Shown: positions 1 through 13,215, numbered from the stretch's first letter. The stretch is 31,103 nucleotides of DNA from Rodentolepis nana (GCA_900617975.1 UZAE01012205.1:1-31103), one strand, 5' to 3'. Numbers and translations are program-made. Notes: generated from the sequence alone by a model not told the origin.

Positions 1-13
1 GATATATAAGCAT

Positions 14-316
14 TTATATCAAATGGCAGACGTTTTGATAGTTATCAATAGCCCTTTAGTTGACTTCAGGCTTCACAGAGAGGAAGGAACATCAAAGTAA
101 ATAAAAAGTCGAGAGGGGGAACAGAAGAGTGTTTTAAAGATGAAAATGAGACAAACACAAAGGTAGAACAAAGGTGAGGTGAGTACTGTGGAAGTAGTCG
201 GATATGGCATACAGGGGGGGGTGGTAGATTGAAGTGAGAAGTCAACTGCCGGTTAATAGACTTTTTTGCCGTATGCCCAGGGTGCACAACGAGGAGGTAA
301 GTCTATCGCACACCTC
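14..316 (-). mobile_element. SINE-like element, copy 1 (family A)
   Basis: First of seven copies of a ~300 bp dispersed repeat. Sense is defined as running from the conserved head (GTGTGCGATAGACTTACC, seen here reversed near 298-313) to an AT-rich tail, so this copy is on the minus strand. A 12-bp direct repeat ATATATAAGCAT flanks it at 2-13 and 317-328, which is a target-site duplication. There is no ORF. The middle is a pyrimidine-rich tract on the sense strand, shared with the other copies. Target-site duplications of this length plus an AT-rich 3' tail imply target-primed reverse transcription by a LINE partner. No tRNA-like head was recognised, so SINE is inferred from size and structure. 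Confidence 0.8.
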
Positions 317-974
317 ATATATAAGCATAGTTGGTTGGATTTATAATGGGAATCTACCGATCCGTATCGAAGTAATCGCATCCTTAATGACAAATGACAA
401 ATGCTAATTGGTTGAATGATAAGCATATATTAACCATTTTCTTACAATTCTATTCGTTTTATCTAGCTTGCGACGTAAATTTTTTTTACCAACAAACTTA
501 TAGTTTACTAAAATATGCTGATATGGTGGAAGAAAATTTTGAACAACTAACTGATTGGCCTTTTTTTAATATAGAAATTCATGGAGCTCATTTGGTTTAT
601 TTATCGCAATAAATCAGCAAATTAGAAGAATTGAAGGTTTAATTGGCAATGACTCATTGAACAGCATTAAATAGCTGTAATAGAAATATTCAAAATTTCC
701 CTTCAACTAATAAATAGTACCTAGGTTACGCTCTAAACTTAAGAAAACAATTTAGTTAAAGGGACGAAATGAAGCATAAATCGTCTATTTGTACAACACA
801 ACGGATTTCCTCATTGCACTCAATGCCTGGAAGGTAGCCATTAGAGGGAGAAGAGCACTTCCACTTAAACAAGCAATTTCAGAAGGAACAACATTTTATG
901 AGTTAAAATATTTATTAATCTTTGCTATCTTTTGGCAGAACTGTTGCGAGCTCATGACTAACATACCCAAAATT
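317..974. other. Intergenic, no gene seen
   Basis: AT-rich sequence between the first two family A copies. Two short open frames (394-612 and 789-1025, both +) have no recognisable domain. The second runs into the adjacent repeat, so neither is called a gene. Confidence 0.6.
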
Positions 975-1294
975 TATTTATTTATTAAAATGGCAGGCGT
1001 TTTGATAATCATCAATAGCCCTTAAGCTGACATCAGGCTTCACAGAAGGGAGACATCATAGTGGGAAAAATTCGAGAGGAGGGACAGAAGAGTGATTCAC
1101 AGATGTAAGAGGGACAGACAGACACAAAGGTAGGGAAAAGGTAAGATGAGTACTGTGAAAAGGGTCCAATATGACATACAGTGGGGTCATAATAGTTTAA
1201 AGTCCGAAGTCAACTGCCGAGTTGTAGACTTTTTGACGTATGAGTATACGTTGTCCAGAGTGCTCCAAGTGGAGGTAAGTCTATCGCACACTCT
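975..1294 (-). mobile_element. SINE-like element, copy 2 (family A)
   Basis: About 320 bp, minus sense. The tail at the left is a short TTTATTTATT run, the head at the right ends near 1291. Flanking direct repeats are ACATACCCAAAATT (961-974) and ACATACCAAAATT (1295-1307), differing by one indel, so this insertion has aged. The shared interior blocks (CACAAAGGTAG, AGTACTGTG, GACATACAGTGGGGTCAT) are all present. Confidence 0.8.
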
Positions 1295-4234
1295 ACATAC
1301 CAAAATTGATTTGCCCTACGAGTAACATTGCTATATTATAAAATTTAAAATGAAAGGTAACAGGTCAAATAACCAGCTTTTACAAGTTTTAATGTGAAAA
1401 TACGATTTAAGATGTCTTTCAGACAAAGTTCACATTGAAAAAATAGTGAGAAAAATTAAAAATGAAGAAAAACGAAAGAATTATGGTAATTCAGGATCAC
1501 TTAAGCTTCAGAAACAAGTTGTCTACGCAGGGAAGCTGTGTGTTTTATTCAGGTTTATCATTGTAAGAATTCGGAATAAAAACGTTACTTGAGATCAGTA
1601 CTTCTACAATTCCAACTGTTATCATTTATTATTTGAAAGAGTCCTCTAGGAAGATAAGTACCATTAGGTCTTTAATGAACATTCCCAGCGCTGTTTACAC
1701 TTCTCATTTTCACTTTTAAAATGCCATTAGCATCGAGGTGTTGAGATTAATGTTCAGTAATGTGGGAGCTACCTTAATTTTTACGATGCAAAATATAAAA
1801 TCCACCTTCATTTCCACCGAAGGCACATTTTGGCATCATTACTTTAAGCATATTAAATCTACGGATGAAGTTAAATTTCTTCATTATGAGTAAAAGCGAG
1901 CAGTGAACCAACTTCATTATTAAGTAAGGGAAGTAAATTTGTGAAGATAGCATAAAAATGTCATTTTCCCGAATGAACATATAACTTCGATTTATGCAAA
2001 CGTGAACGCATGGCTATAAGGCGGGGAAAGGACATTGATGACCTCAAAGTGAACTTTAATGAACTTTGTGGTTCATGCTTTGAACTTATTGGAAAGGTGA
2101 CAAGCCCTCTGCAGCATAAGTGATTTCATAAAGATCCTGAAAAACGATTTTAAAACCTTAATGCACTTTTTAGTTCACTGAACATATTTTATTTCTTTAA
2201 TACAAGTGATTAAATTTTAATTTTTGGTTTTTTTACTGCCATTTAACCTGAAATGAAGCGGCCTTAAGCCGATTTTGGAAAATATAGTTTCAGCAATTTT
2301 ATGATTTTTTTCTGAAATTAATAATGCTTATTATTTGGTGTTTCAGAAAATGAGTACACGCGACACACTGAGAGATTTATTTGAAGGGATGCCTTAAATA
2401 TTCCGAGTGTAATTAGGGTGTGCCTTTAGAAATTCACTTTCTTACATCTAACGAAAGAAAGGCATTTTCAGCGCAGTCAACCATTCCTTTCACACTAGTT
2501 CACAGAGAATGTCTAAATCGCTAAACGTACTTTACAATACGAAACAAATATCGCTGTATTACTAATAGGTAAGTATCATTAACAGGGAAACACGATATAT
2601 GGGTGTATAGTTTACAGTTTATAAGAAGTCGATAATAAATTTTTAGTGAGCTCTCAACTGAATCTACGAGATGTTGATTCACCTCTAGGTCGGTGGGGAT
2701 TGATAAAGATGTGCCTCTTAGTCCCACTTTTATATGTAAAGAGTCGAAGATACTCACATTGTCGAATTTCAGTTACTGTTCGATAATGTGAGGGATACAA
2801 TTCCTTTTAAGATCAGTTTTTTTCCCTTTTGAATTCTATCTTCCATCTCCTCGAACAGCTCTCTATCCCTCACTTCTAATTGCGGACACAGAACATGGCT
2901 ATTTCCCTTACTTCACTTATGCACGTTCAACTCTTATAGAAATATTAATTTTTTGACATCGATTTGCGCACTTTTAGAGATCAAATAACTCCAAAACTCC
3001 TAACTTCTATTTTCGCTAATAATAAGACTACACACATTTAATGGCAACGCCGTAAGTCCATCAATTAAAACATTAATTTATATTTCTCTTTTGCGTGATC
3101 TCAATTACTTCGCATCACAGTCTATTAATGTAACGCTTTACTTTTTATTAACAAACATTTCCGAGGTGACAACTGCACAATGGGAGAAAATATATTTATA
3201 CAAATTGAGAAGCTAATGCCAACAAATGCATTGTCGTGGAAAATAGGAAGTAGTAATACTAACGTAACTGCGATCCGTGGAAGGAAGAATGAAAAAAAAC
3301 AGCAAATAGGAAGCAAAACAACGCTTGAAATATTTCTAGGAAAAAAAAGATTATAAACGCAAAACAAGAATTTCTTTGGCAGAAATAATCTAACGCACCA
3401 CACAAATGGGCATAAACGTTGTTCTTGGTAGGCAAAAATGTTACTTTGCCCCCATTCGAAAATAAAAATCTTTATTTTCATTGATTGTACTTTTCAGATG
3501 ACTTTATTTCCCCCTTGAGAAAAGAGAGGATTTTTTCGCAAAAAAGGCACCAATTTGTCCAAAGATTAATTTACGTCACGAATGCCGCAACGGGTAATGG
3601 ATTGTGAAAACCTTTTTATCTTCTTATGTGAAGCAAACATGAGTAAAGCCAATGTGTTTTACAGTGCAGGAATTACTTAAAAGTTAATTATTTATTAGGC
3701 CTACAACTAGAATTTGAAATGCAATTCTAGTGGCATTGACACGTGTAAAGCAGTCGTCAGTTCGCGCGTTTTCTAAGTCTCAGTTCACAGGAATGATGCT
3801 TATCGGTGCAAACCCATTGATAGGCATATTGAATTGCACCGGTAATTTTGAAAATACGAGGCGTGGCTGATTGTGTTTATTCTACATTAGCGAAATCGGG
3901 ATATTTACAATTCTGTCAAACAAATAACTAGTTACAAATAAGATAAAACTAGTGTTAAACCCCCCAGCCCTCCCTATTCTCACCAGTCAAAGCACTTCTT
4001 TCTTTTTTTCTTGTTTAATCATACCCCTAAAATTGAATAATGCATCAAGTTGGATTCTTGAAATTTTTCAACTCCAACTTTACAACACCAATTTTACAAG
4101 ATCAAGAAATTGAGCCAAAGTAGCTCTAATTTTATGTACATTCCAGTTTAAAAAAGTTCTTTTCAAATTACTGAACAGAGATTATTTGCCAATTTTTAAG
4201 AAGCTTTGGGCGTCTAGTCATATATTCCAAATTT
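1295..4234. other. Intergenic, no gene seen
   Basis: About 2.9 kb of AT-rich sequence. The longest open frame is on the minus strand (3125-3481, 118 codons). It is dominated by Phe, Ile, Leu and Val with no motif, as expected of chance AT-rich translation. I see no RNA gene, repeat-family member or splice-linked coding blocks. Confidence 0.5.
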
Positions 4235-4517
4235 GGGGTGTGCGATAGACTTATCTCCACGTGGTACACCCTGGGCAACGTATACTCATACGGCAAAAAA
4301 ACTGCCATGACCCCATTGTATGTCATTCCCCCACTTCCACAGTGCTCACCTCATCATTTTCTCTACCTTTGTGTCTGTCTGCCTCTTTTACATCTTTAAA
4401 CACTCTCCTGTTCCCCCCCTCTCGACTTTTTTCTCTTTGATGTACCTTCCCCCTGTGAAGCCTGAACTCAACTAGAGGGCTAATGATAGCTATCAAAACG
4501 CCTGGCATTTAATATAA
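4235..4517 (+). mobile_element. SINE-like element, copy 3 (family A)
   Basis: Shortest copy (~283 bp), plus sense: head GGGGTGTGCGATAGACTTA at the left, AT tail at the right. Flanking direct repeats ATATTCCAAATTT (4222-4234) and ATATTCCAACTTT (4518-4530) differ at one position. An internal stretch after the ATACGGCAAAAAA block is deleted compared with the other copies, which removes the AAGTCTAT arm found in most of them. Confidence 0.8.
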
Positions 4518-5293
4518 ATATTCCAACTTTTCTCTGAACGCTCAGATTACATATTAGGCGCAATAAACATTGTGAATTTGGTAATTAAATAATCCCTTTA
4601 GGAAATATTCTCGAAGCTATTTGCATAATATTTCTGTAGCCATGTTGATGTGTAAACACTCCTCATGTTCTTTAGCATTGAATTATCTTTGATCAGAGTA
4701 GCCAATCTTTAATGTGCAACCATGCTTTTTTCAGGCACTTCTGTTTTAATTCATCCAATAGAATTATTGGAATTTAATTAACAAAACTACTGAATGAGCG
4801 CACCTCAGAAAGACAAGGACTGAAATTAGAATCAGTAAAGAATGGAAGCATCTTTGTAATTGCATATTTCGGAGTGAGCCTTGTTCCGAATTCTTTTGAG
4901 AATGACTGGAACTAGTGTTAAATGCAGGCAGACGCAGTGGAATGGAATCGACGAGTTAGAACAAAGCAGATGTGGGATTACAGAATTATTACCCATGTTG
5001 TTTTGAGACTCCTGTTTCTACTAAGGACATCACATTAACACCTAACTTTGTATAGTGACAAGAATGGCATTGTAGCAGCAAATAAAAGCTGCAATATTCT
5101 CGTAAGCTTAGTGGGTTATGCTTGTTTTAACTCAAGCATTCGACGTAGTTATTGAACGTTAATTTACTCATCGTCACGATATTCTCTTCACTTAAATTTT
5201 AGTTAATACAAGTAAAATGAAAAAGACTCCGTGGAAGGTAAGCAAATACTCACAAAAATATTAAATCCTTTATTAAAAGACTCGCTTTAATAT
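4518..5293. other. Intergenic, no gene seen
   Basis: AT-rich interval between two family A insertions. No coding frame longer than chance and no repeat or RNA gene recognised. Confidence 0.5.
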
Positions 5294-5639
5294 TTTTTAT
5301 CTATTTCAAATGGCAGGCTTTATGATAATCATAATAAGCCCTTTAATTGACCTCGGGCTTCACAGAGTGGAGGAACATCGAAGTGGGGAGAAGTGGAGGT
5401 TGGGGGGGGGGGGGGGGAGTGAGAACAGAAGAGTGATTCATAGATGTAAGAGACGGACACAAAGGTAGAGAAAAAGGTAAGGTGAGGAGAGTACTGTGGA
5501 AGTGTTAGTAAATGCCATACGCTAGGATCATGGTAGCTTGTAGTCAGAAGCCAACTGCCGGTTTATAGACATTTTTGCCATATAAGCATACGTTCCCTAT
5601 GGTGCATCACATGAAGGTAAGTCTATCGTGCACACCTCT
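5294..5639 (-). mobile_element. SINE-like element, copy 4 (family A)
   Basis: About 346 bp, minus sense. The target-site duplication CTTTAATAT is at 5285-5293 and 5640-5648. This copy carries a long G run near 5402-5417 where other copies have a shorter purine block, so replication slippage has lengthened it. The other diagnostic blocks (ACACAAAGGTAGAG, GTACTGTGGAAGTG, AACTGCCGGTTTATAGAC) are intact. Confidence 0.78.
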
Positions 5640-8600
5640 CTTTAATATGGCAGTCTTTAAAATTTTCTTCAATGAATTTGAACTGAATAATGATAACCCC
5701 ATTTAACTGGAGGAAAAAGCCGATTTTATGAATTAACAGGTAGATAAAAGAAAAGGCATCCTGCATATTATTGGTTCTTCAGACTTTGAAAAAAACCTGG
5801 AGTGGCAAGACTAGCTAATTAATGATTCCTGAATATAATAAAGAAGAATTTGCCCAATTAGATTATTAATTATAGGAGCTGAGTTTCTTGACGTGATCTG
5901 CTTCTTAGGTACCTATATGACAGACCGAATCTGAGGCACAAATTAAATGGCCTACTTGACCTTTGACCTTAGTCATAATATATTACTATGATCCATACTC
6001 CCTTATTATACATTAAACCTATTGCAACCCTAATTTTAGTTGCTTTTTGAACTTGAGTCCATTTAATTTGTTATAGTGACAATCGATCTTGAAAACAAGA
6101 TCGGAACCATGAACGAGTGTGGCGGGTTTGCTTAGATGGAGATGGAGAGGAAAACGATCATTTGTCTAAGCAAAAATCCAAAATCTCCAAACTCCAGTAA
6201 AATACTTTCAAATTGAATCTGACTTATTAAAATCTTCGTATCGTTGCTATAAGCACAAGCGTTTTAATGTTCCAATTTGGAACCAAAAAAAAGGAATTGC
6301 TGTCGAACACAAATTAAAGAGCATCGATCTGCGAAGTTTACATACGCAGACTTATTTTGTATTAAAAGGGCCATTACATAGAAATCTTTGGACAAATAAT
6401 CTTGTTTAACAACCGCTTTCCAATTATAGGGATAGAGATTCAGATGTACAATTAGATAGCTACCACTTATTCTTGAGTTTCTGAAGGCGAAACGCTAGAG
6501 ATTTGGTCAAGAACTCCTATAAATCTCATCTAGGATATAGAAGGTCTTGGAAGAGCCCAGTCTTTCAATAGAGCCATAGGGGAAGCAAAAGATCAGAATA
6601 AGATAGATATATGAATGGAATAAAGCATACTATCATGTTTCCTTTATATCTTTCGAAATTCATTCAGTTTTGAAAATTTTATAACATGAGTTATTATTCT
6701 AAAGTTTCGCTTTTTATCACTAAGGTTGTTCATAAAGTAGTCTATCTATTCAGTTTTGACATTATTTGTCAGGTTGATTGGATTTGGAGGTAATTTCGTC
6801 TTCAATTTATTATTAAGTTAGTACTCGCAAAATAATAAAAGGATATTTATGCTATTCTCCCTTTAACGATCCTCAGGTGTTTAATCTACCACGATCAAGT
6901 TCAGCTATCAAACTGAGACATTTGAGGGGTTTAAAAATTGCACAAAATTTGGCCATTGAACATGAAAGGATTCTAAACGTGGAAGAACCGGAATGAATTA
7001 TGATGAAACTATAGAAGCATGTTAAGTTAATAAAGAATAAATAAGAGGAAAACTGATGAAAAAGTGTTATCGTGCAATTATGACCTGGAAGGATAGAAAT
7101 CAGATATTTGTTCCCTCAAACTATCGACAAAATGCGTGTTTTGCAAAATCAGAGGCAGAAGTAGATAGTGGCTGTATGGAATCGTTTGGTTAATGTGAGG
7201 ATTTCTAACAAGACAATACCATTTGTATCTAGAGTGTTGAAACATTAATTAGAAACTGATGAACGTGCTGCCCCTATAACTTTCCCCATTCGGGGCGATT
7301 TAAAATTAAGTTTTCTAATCCCGTCTGAAAAGTTCAGTTCAAAGTGTTAGACTTGCAGATTAATAAACAGATTTTTCTTAATGGCCAATTGAATTTCGAT
7401 AAGGATGGCAATTAGTTCAGCTCAAATCTAGAACTACATTTTATATAGTAAACCGGTGATATTAAACTCACCTTTTAAATGGACTATTTTTGGTGAAATA
7501 TTACATTTATTTGATCTTTATTTTTCAATGTTTTTTAAACAAGTTCAATGAAAGTTCACAGAGAGGCTTTGGCTTGAAAGTAGTGAATAGTTACACGGCA
7601 TGTTTTGAATTATTAAGATGAGTAGTCTAATATACAATCACAAGTAGATAGCATATGATGATATTGTCTTATCAGAAGAGATAATTTAACTTCTTACCAT
7701 TGATAATTTTGAAATTAATTAGCGATTCGATGTCCCACTGTTTTGGGGGAGGCTGCTAGATAATATAATTTAAAATGTTAACTTTGTGTGGTATTTCGCT
7801 ACAACCGATGATGTTCACATCATCATTGCTTTCGCACGCGCGCCATATGACAATTAATTGGCGTTTTAATTAACTTTCAATTCCAAACACTACCTATAAT
7901 AGCAGCATTCACTCAAAAATTTGCCTATAAAAGCTTTGCTACATTGTACTAGCTTATATTAGCATCGATAGTGATTATTAATTTTTTAAAAATTAAATTA
8001 AACAAGGAAAAACGTTTGTATCTTTGGCTTTCAGAAGTACGAAATTAAATGTGCGTCAGCTATTGAGTCCAGTTCTGTTCGGCTTCAAGAAGTCATCAAC
8101 ACGACCATCATCATTAGTAATAATTTTAATTAAATCTCAATCCCGTTGATATTCAATTTAATTAATCTTTCGTGTTAAAATTAAAGTAGTTAAACGGCAG
8201 ACGAACTTTATTAATATATTAGAATAATGAGGTTTATATTTGAGTATTTCAAGAAAAAAACGACTTGAAATAAATATAAGATTTATGAAAAAACCCAATT
8301 CGATAAAATTAAATAAATTGACAGTGGGTTCTTAACAACTATTTTATACTTAATACAAGGATTTTTTTGATATATTCTCGATTTTATACTATGATTTACA
8401 ATAAAAAATTTTAATTGAACTTGAATTTTTTGCATATTTGTTTAAAATATATCATATATTCATCGTTGAAAATTTGATCTTTGCCAAAAAATAAAATTTC
8501 AAACTCCATCTACCCAAATAAATAGTTTATTTTTATTTTTAAAACATAAAATCAATTTCATTTAGGGTAAATTTGTCTAATTTTGCTGGAATGAAGCAGA

Positions 8601-9170
8601 TTTGATAATTAAACAAAATGTTGAGTCTTCATTTCTTTTCTAAAAAGTAAATTAAGAAAAAAAATTACTTTTACTCTAAGTATTTTTCTTTTAGTTTGAA
8701 TGACTTGAATGAAAATTGGTAAATTAGTTTGGTGTTGCCAGAACCATTAATATTAACAACAAAGTTACAGAAAAATTTTGACATTATGGAAAAAAAGCAC
8801 AAACTTTATCTGGATATGAGAAACTACTAACTAAGAGCCCATCCATAATAATAATTGCTTTATCCGATGTGTAATTTAAAGAGTAGTTGTGCGAAATTCA
8901 AGAGCCTACTTTAATATTTTCGAACTTTTGAAAAATTATGCGCGGCTTTGAAATCTCTAAGCGGCCAATGCCAACATGTCAAATGGTGGATTCACTGGTT
9001 GACCTCTCAAGAACACTTTTAAGTTCAGGTGCATTATGGCTGGCAATTTAGGTGCGCTTAAATAGGAATTCAACTTTCTTAAGTGCTACGATTGGCCGAA
9101 TAATACTTAATCTGCAAATAAAGTCATGGGAATTGCTATCTTTTTCAGGAACGTTTATATGAAGACTACA
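5640..9170. other. Intergenic, no gene seen
   Basis: About 3.5 kb of AT-rich sequence, with especially AT-dense stretches around 8100-8700. No protein-coding frame, RNA gene or copy of the two repeat families was found. Near 6130-6175 there is a short inverted similarity (TTTGCTTAGA against TCTAAGCAAA) that could form a small hairpin; I assign it no function. Confidence 0.5.
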
Positions 9171-9487
9171 GGGGTGTGCGATAGAATTACCTCCAAGTGG
9201 TGCACCCAAGGCAATGTATACTCATGCGGCAAAAAGTCTAGAAACCGACAGTTGACTTTAAACTACCATGACCCCGCTGTATGTCATATTTGATTACTTC
9301 CACATTACTCGCCTCACCTTTTTTATACCTTTGTGTCTGTCTCTTTTACATCTGTCAATCACTCTTCTATTCCCCTCCTCTCTACTTTTTTCACTTTGAT
9401 GTTCCTTCCCCTCTATGGAGCCTGAAGTCCACTAAAGGGCTAATGATACCTATCAAAACGCCTGCCATATGATATAAATAAATAAGC
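9171..9487 (+). mobile_element. SINE-like element, copy 5 (family A)
   Basis: About 317 bp, plus sense, running from GGGGTGTGCGATAGAATTACC to the tail GATATAAATAAATAAG. A perfect 12-bp target-site duplication ATGAAGACTACA lies at 9159-9170 and 9488-9499. A 63-codon open frame at 9281-9472 is only the translated pyrimidine-rich core of the element, not a gene. Confidence 0.85.
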
Positions 9488-10780
9488 ATGAAGACTACAA
9501 GCTCCAGACTTACAAGCGCCCTTAATTTACATTTAATATGTTTATCGGCTTTCATGAATTTTAAATTATGGCCGAAATAGTGTTATTTTAGAATTCTTGA
9601 AACAGTCAATGTCGATAGCCACCCCTCAGAAAGAAAACCGTATTGTTGTACATTAATTGTTCCAACCAGCACGATAAACAATTTTTTTCCAAAAGTTAAT
9701 GCGATAATTATTACATTCAAATGGACAGCTTTCCGCGTTAATTATATCCTTGCTCTTATCAGTTGCCTAAAAATAGAAAGATAATCAGTCTTCAGTCTCA
9801 AAAGCTCTCTAAAATCGACTGCGAAAATCTAAAAAAATTAATTAGTATCAAATTGGACATCTGTCTGACAAAATGTTCTCCCACTAATGCATTTTAAACT
9901 CTACCATGCAATATTTGCGAACTTACTTCAGTAACGTCTGAGATAACAAAATATTTTGTTATCTTATCAAATGAGGGCGTTTAAATAGAATGAATATAAC
10001 TGCAAAACGCGAGTAAACACATAGCAGTTACAAGTGTAAATAAAACTAAAAATATTGATTATTAGCTACAAACATAAGTCAAAACACAATGCTATGATCA
10101 TAATTTAGTCGGATCTGTTGAAATTTTTTTAAGGAGTGGTTATTAAACAGAGTTTCTCTTAACCTCACCTTTGATTGTTTGGCAGCGAAAAGTTGACCAC
10201 AAAAAACAAAAGGTTTGCCTAAATGGCATTGCAACACCCCATGCCACTCCACCTCACAGTTATCATGAGTTCATCAGAAAAAATCTGAAATGTAATAAGG
10301 AAAAGCTAATTAACACAACGTTGATGATTAGCATTTATCAATGCTAAGTTGAATATACTCCGTATTAAACCGGTGTTATCAAATTTCTGATTGGTCAAAG
10401 CCACACTACGGGGTCGCTAAATTACCGATTTTCACGTATTCAAAATTAGAAGTTAAATTTGCACACTTATTCAGATAAGGCAAGTAGGATTCTATTCGAA
10501 GGACTTATTTCACTGCACGCATAGTGAATGACACCTCAGGTAAATGATGCCTCCGAATCGTCAATTTAAAATTTTATTTCAGAATTTATTTTAATGCGAA
10601 CCAAAAATATATTTCTTTTAGGGCAAATATCTTCAAGTGCTTGCCATATAAATTATGTAATTTAGATGAGGCAAATTGATATCACTGTTTCATTTAAGAC
10701 TGTAAATGCAAAAATATCATGAATAATAGTGTATTTAACATTCAATAATTCACTAGGAATGTTGAAAGTGTTCATCTGGA
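9488..10780. other. Intergenic, no gene seen
   Basis: AT-rich sequence without a supportable gene, RNA or repeat-family copy. Confidence 0.5.
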
Positions 10781-10789
10781 ACATTGATA

Positions 10790-11270
10790 CCCAACTTAGC
10801 ACGTCTCAACATAGTTTGGAAATGTTTGCCAATTCAACTGGTGTGCTTTCTGCAATAGGATTGTGGATGTTCATTTACAACTTTTCGTAACTGCTTTTTT
10901 GCGCTTTGCGTGAGCTGCAATGCTTACATCACCCTTTCCTTTTACTCTCGCTAATGCAACTGCTTCAGCATGTAATGGCATGACGTTCGTTAGATGTTTA
11001 TTTTGGAGGATAGGCGTCTGGCGGGTTTCCGTGGACTTTTTAGCAGAGTCTGGCGAACACGTTGCATATTCCGGATGAACAAATTGTATGCACACGGGTT
11101 ACGTTTGGCAATAGCTACTGACTTTAATCTTAGCAATCATTTTCTGGTCAACACATTTAGCAAGAGCAACTGTCTGCGGATGTTTTGTGAAGAAACATTC
11201 ATTTACCTTGACAAACGGTCTGCATCCAAATAAGTTTCAGCGATCAACACTTTGTTCAATTGAAGACGGA
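10790..11270 (-). pseudogene. Degenerate coding-like stretch with repeated motif (unrecognised)
   Basis: On the minus strand, base composition is less AT-rich than the surroundings. The translated frames contain similar short peptides more than once: HPQTVALAK, SVAIAKRN and AVALARVKGKGD, with recurring HPQ/HPE. Only one block stays open as a single frame (11095-10871, 74 codons); the others lie in different frames separated by stops. This looks like the remnant of a repetitive coding sequence or a decayed minisatellite. I do not recognise a family. Chance resemblance is a real alternative. Confidence 0.25.
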
Positions 11271-12150
11271 AAAATGGAGATTTCTCAGAAGCTGGAGTTG
11301 AGACTGGTGTTTAGTCTTTAGAACCACCTCCTATTTAGAGGTCAATTTGCACACGATGTCAGTAAACAAAACAATTTGCTTCTGCGAATTTCTTTCGTAC
11401 TTTTGATGTCCTATATTGAACAAACCTAACTCTATTTGTTTAATAGCATAGTAAACACAAATTCAGATCACGAACAACGTTATAAATTATTTAGAGACAA
11501 CAGTGGTATTGTCTGGGCTTTGAAGTTCTGCTTATAACGCAGGTAAGGTCTTCATTTGTCCTCCTTGAACTGATAGCGACTCAAACTCGTTTGATATCCA
11601 AATGATATTTCTCATCATCGCTTTAGTGTACATGCGCCAATTACAATAAAGAAGACAAGAGAAATGATAGACGAATGACTCGATAGGAGGCACTCTTGGG
11701 ACTTCAATTCTTCAAAAAATTCTGTGTTTAAAGGAGAAATAATTTTTTAGAAATAATCTGATTAATAAACAGCATCAATGATTTTGTTGGTAATTCCCAA
11801 AAAAGGTTGTAATTGGATCAAAAGAGCATAGACGATAATCCTTCTGCTCATTGGCTAAGATGTTACTAACCAATGCCATTTCTATCTTCTTTGAAGGTAA
11901 AGCGGCCAAAGTGAAATTTATTTGCTTTTATAGTATATTACGAACACATTTATTTAAAGTATTAGAGTTAAGTTTAGTCACTGCCCGTACTACTGCAAAC
12001 AGTTTAAAGTTCTAACAGACAAGAGAGGAGAATGATACTGCATGGAATAGAGAAGAGAGTTAGTTATAAGTAGGTGATAAATTCAGGTCACAAAATTTCT
12101 TACTTTGTTTAAATTTTGAAAAGATTTTAAGTTTTGTGTTCTAATTCCAG
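11271..12150. other. Intergenic, no gene seen
   Basis: AT-rich sequence with nothing I can support as a gene, RNA or repeat. Confidence 0.5.
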
Positions 12151-12151
12151 G

Positions 12152-13200
12152 TTAAAGGATGGGATCATGTTTGCCAATTAATACGAATTACTTGGTGATC
12201 AGCCATGCCACCGCCTACAGCCAAGTGATGTTGGATGAGGGTAGGATAGAAATTCATGATAAAAGTTTTTCCCAATGATATGTAAGATAAAATTTAAGTA
12301 TTATTTGATCTGTTCCATGTGTTCACTACAAGATGACTGAACTTTTAATTAAAACTTCTTTAAAAGTAATTATGGGTTCGAGATTTGTTGTTTGTATATG
12401 CAAAAGGAAACCTTTCCACCAGAAAGATTGGCAATTTTATTACTTTTTTGAGGAAAAAGGATAAATAACTATGGAAATTCTCCTTTTCAGATGCACATTT
12501 CAAAAAAATAACGAACTCGTTATATGGGTGGAAGTAGAATTCTCTTTGGTTGAGCATTTCGAATGCAAATTATTAGTGTTAAATAAACACCAATTCATTT
12601 GCTCTCAGCCTTTTTATATTATAATTAATCACCAAGCTAATCGAATACCACTCAACAACAAATCTATTGAGACTATTTCAGAAAAATAAATATATGCATA
12701 TGCACACCTTAAACGTGCTTGAATATCTCAGCATCTGGTTGGCTGCATTAGACATATGAGTCAGTGACGATACAACATGGTATGCAGAAACAAATTCATC
12801 GCTGTAATGCAACACACTTTTGCTTTCATTAGAGTGAAACATAACACTAAGAACAGTTGTTTGTATTCTGCTGCAAGAATATAGCAACCCGGGTTGTGGG
12901 GTGGGGGTGGGGGTAGGTCTTTCCATTCTTCAGGTTATCTATCTAAGTAGTTGTGGGTTAAGAAGGGTGGTGAACATGTACGGTGGATCAGAAAAGACCA
13001 TCGTAGTTTGACGCCTGTTCCGCCGCCTCACAAATGGGATCGCTTCCATACTAGTGATTAGTGGGATTTTTGGACAATTCGTGGTTACAAGATCCGCACA
13101 TCACGTAGAAATGATGTTTGTGATTATGCGAATGAGAACCAAGGTGCGTGTGAATTTAATGGTGAAATGGAAGCTGTCCATGGACGTTCTTCCATGGATA
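12152..13200 (+). pseudogene. Possible decayed two-exon gene fragment (unrecognised)
   Basis: Two coding-like blocks on the plus strand. The first, about 12160-12241, reads a frame containing NYLVISHATAYSQVMLDEG. It is preceded by a possible acceptor (TTCCAG near 12146-12151, or TAAAG further on) and followed by GTAGGA. The second, about 12950-13195, reads one frame containing GGEHVRWIRKDHRSL, then PPHKWDRFHTSD, a single TAG, then WDFWTIRGYKIRTSRRNDVC. The mix of Trp, His, Arg and Cys is unlike the translated AT-rich background, and the one stop could be a TTG-to-TAG change. I do not recognise the protein. It could be exon remnants, a processed fragment or chance. Confidence 0.25.
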
Positions 13201-13215
13201 TATATATATATATAT
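13200..13215. repeat. (TA)n microsatellite
   Basis: Uninterrupted alternating TA run directly after the coding-like block. Confidence 0.9.

Noticed and set aside
1774..1980. 68-codon minus-strand frame
   Set aside because: AT-rich background translation without any supporting motif.
3125..3481. 118-codon open frame on the minus strand
   Set aside because: Composition is Phe/Leu/Ile/Val-rich as in chance AT-rich translation; no motif, splice context or homology recognised.
9281..9472. 63-codon open frame, plus strand
   Set aside because: Lies wholly within SINE-like copy 5; it is the pyrimidine-rich core of the repeat translated.
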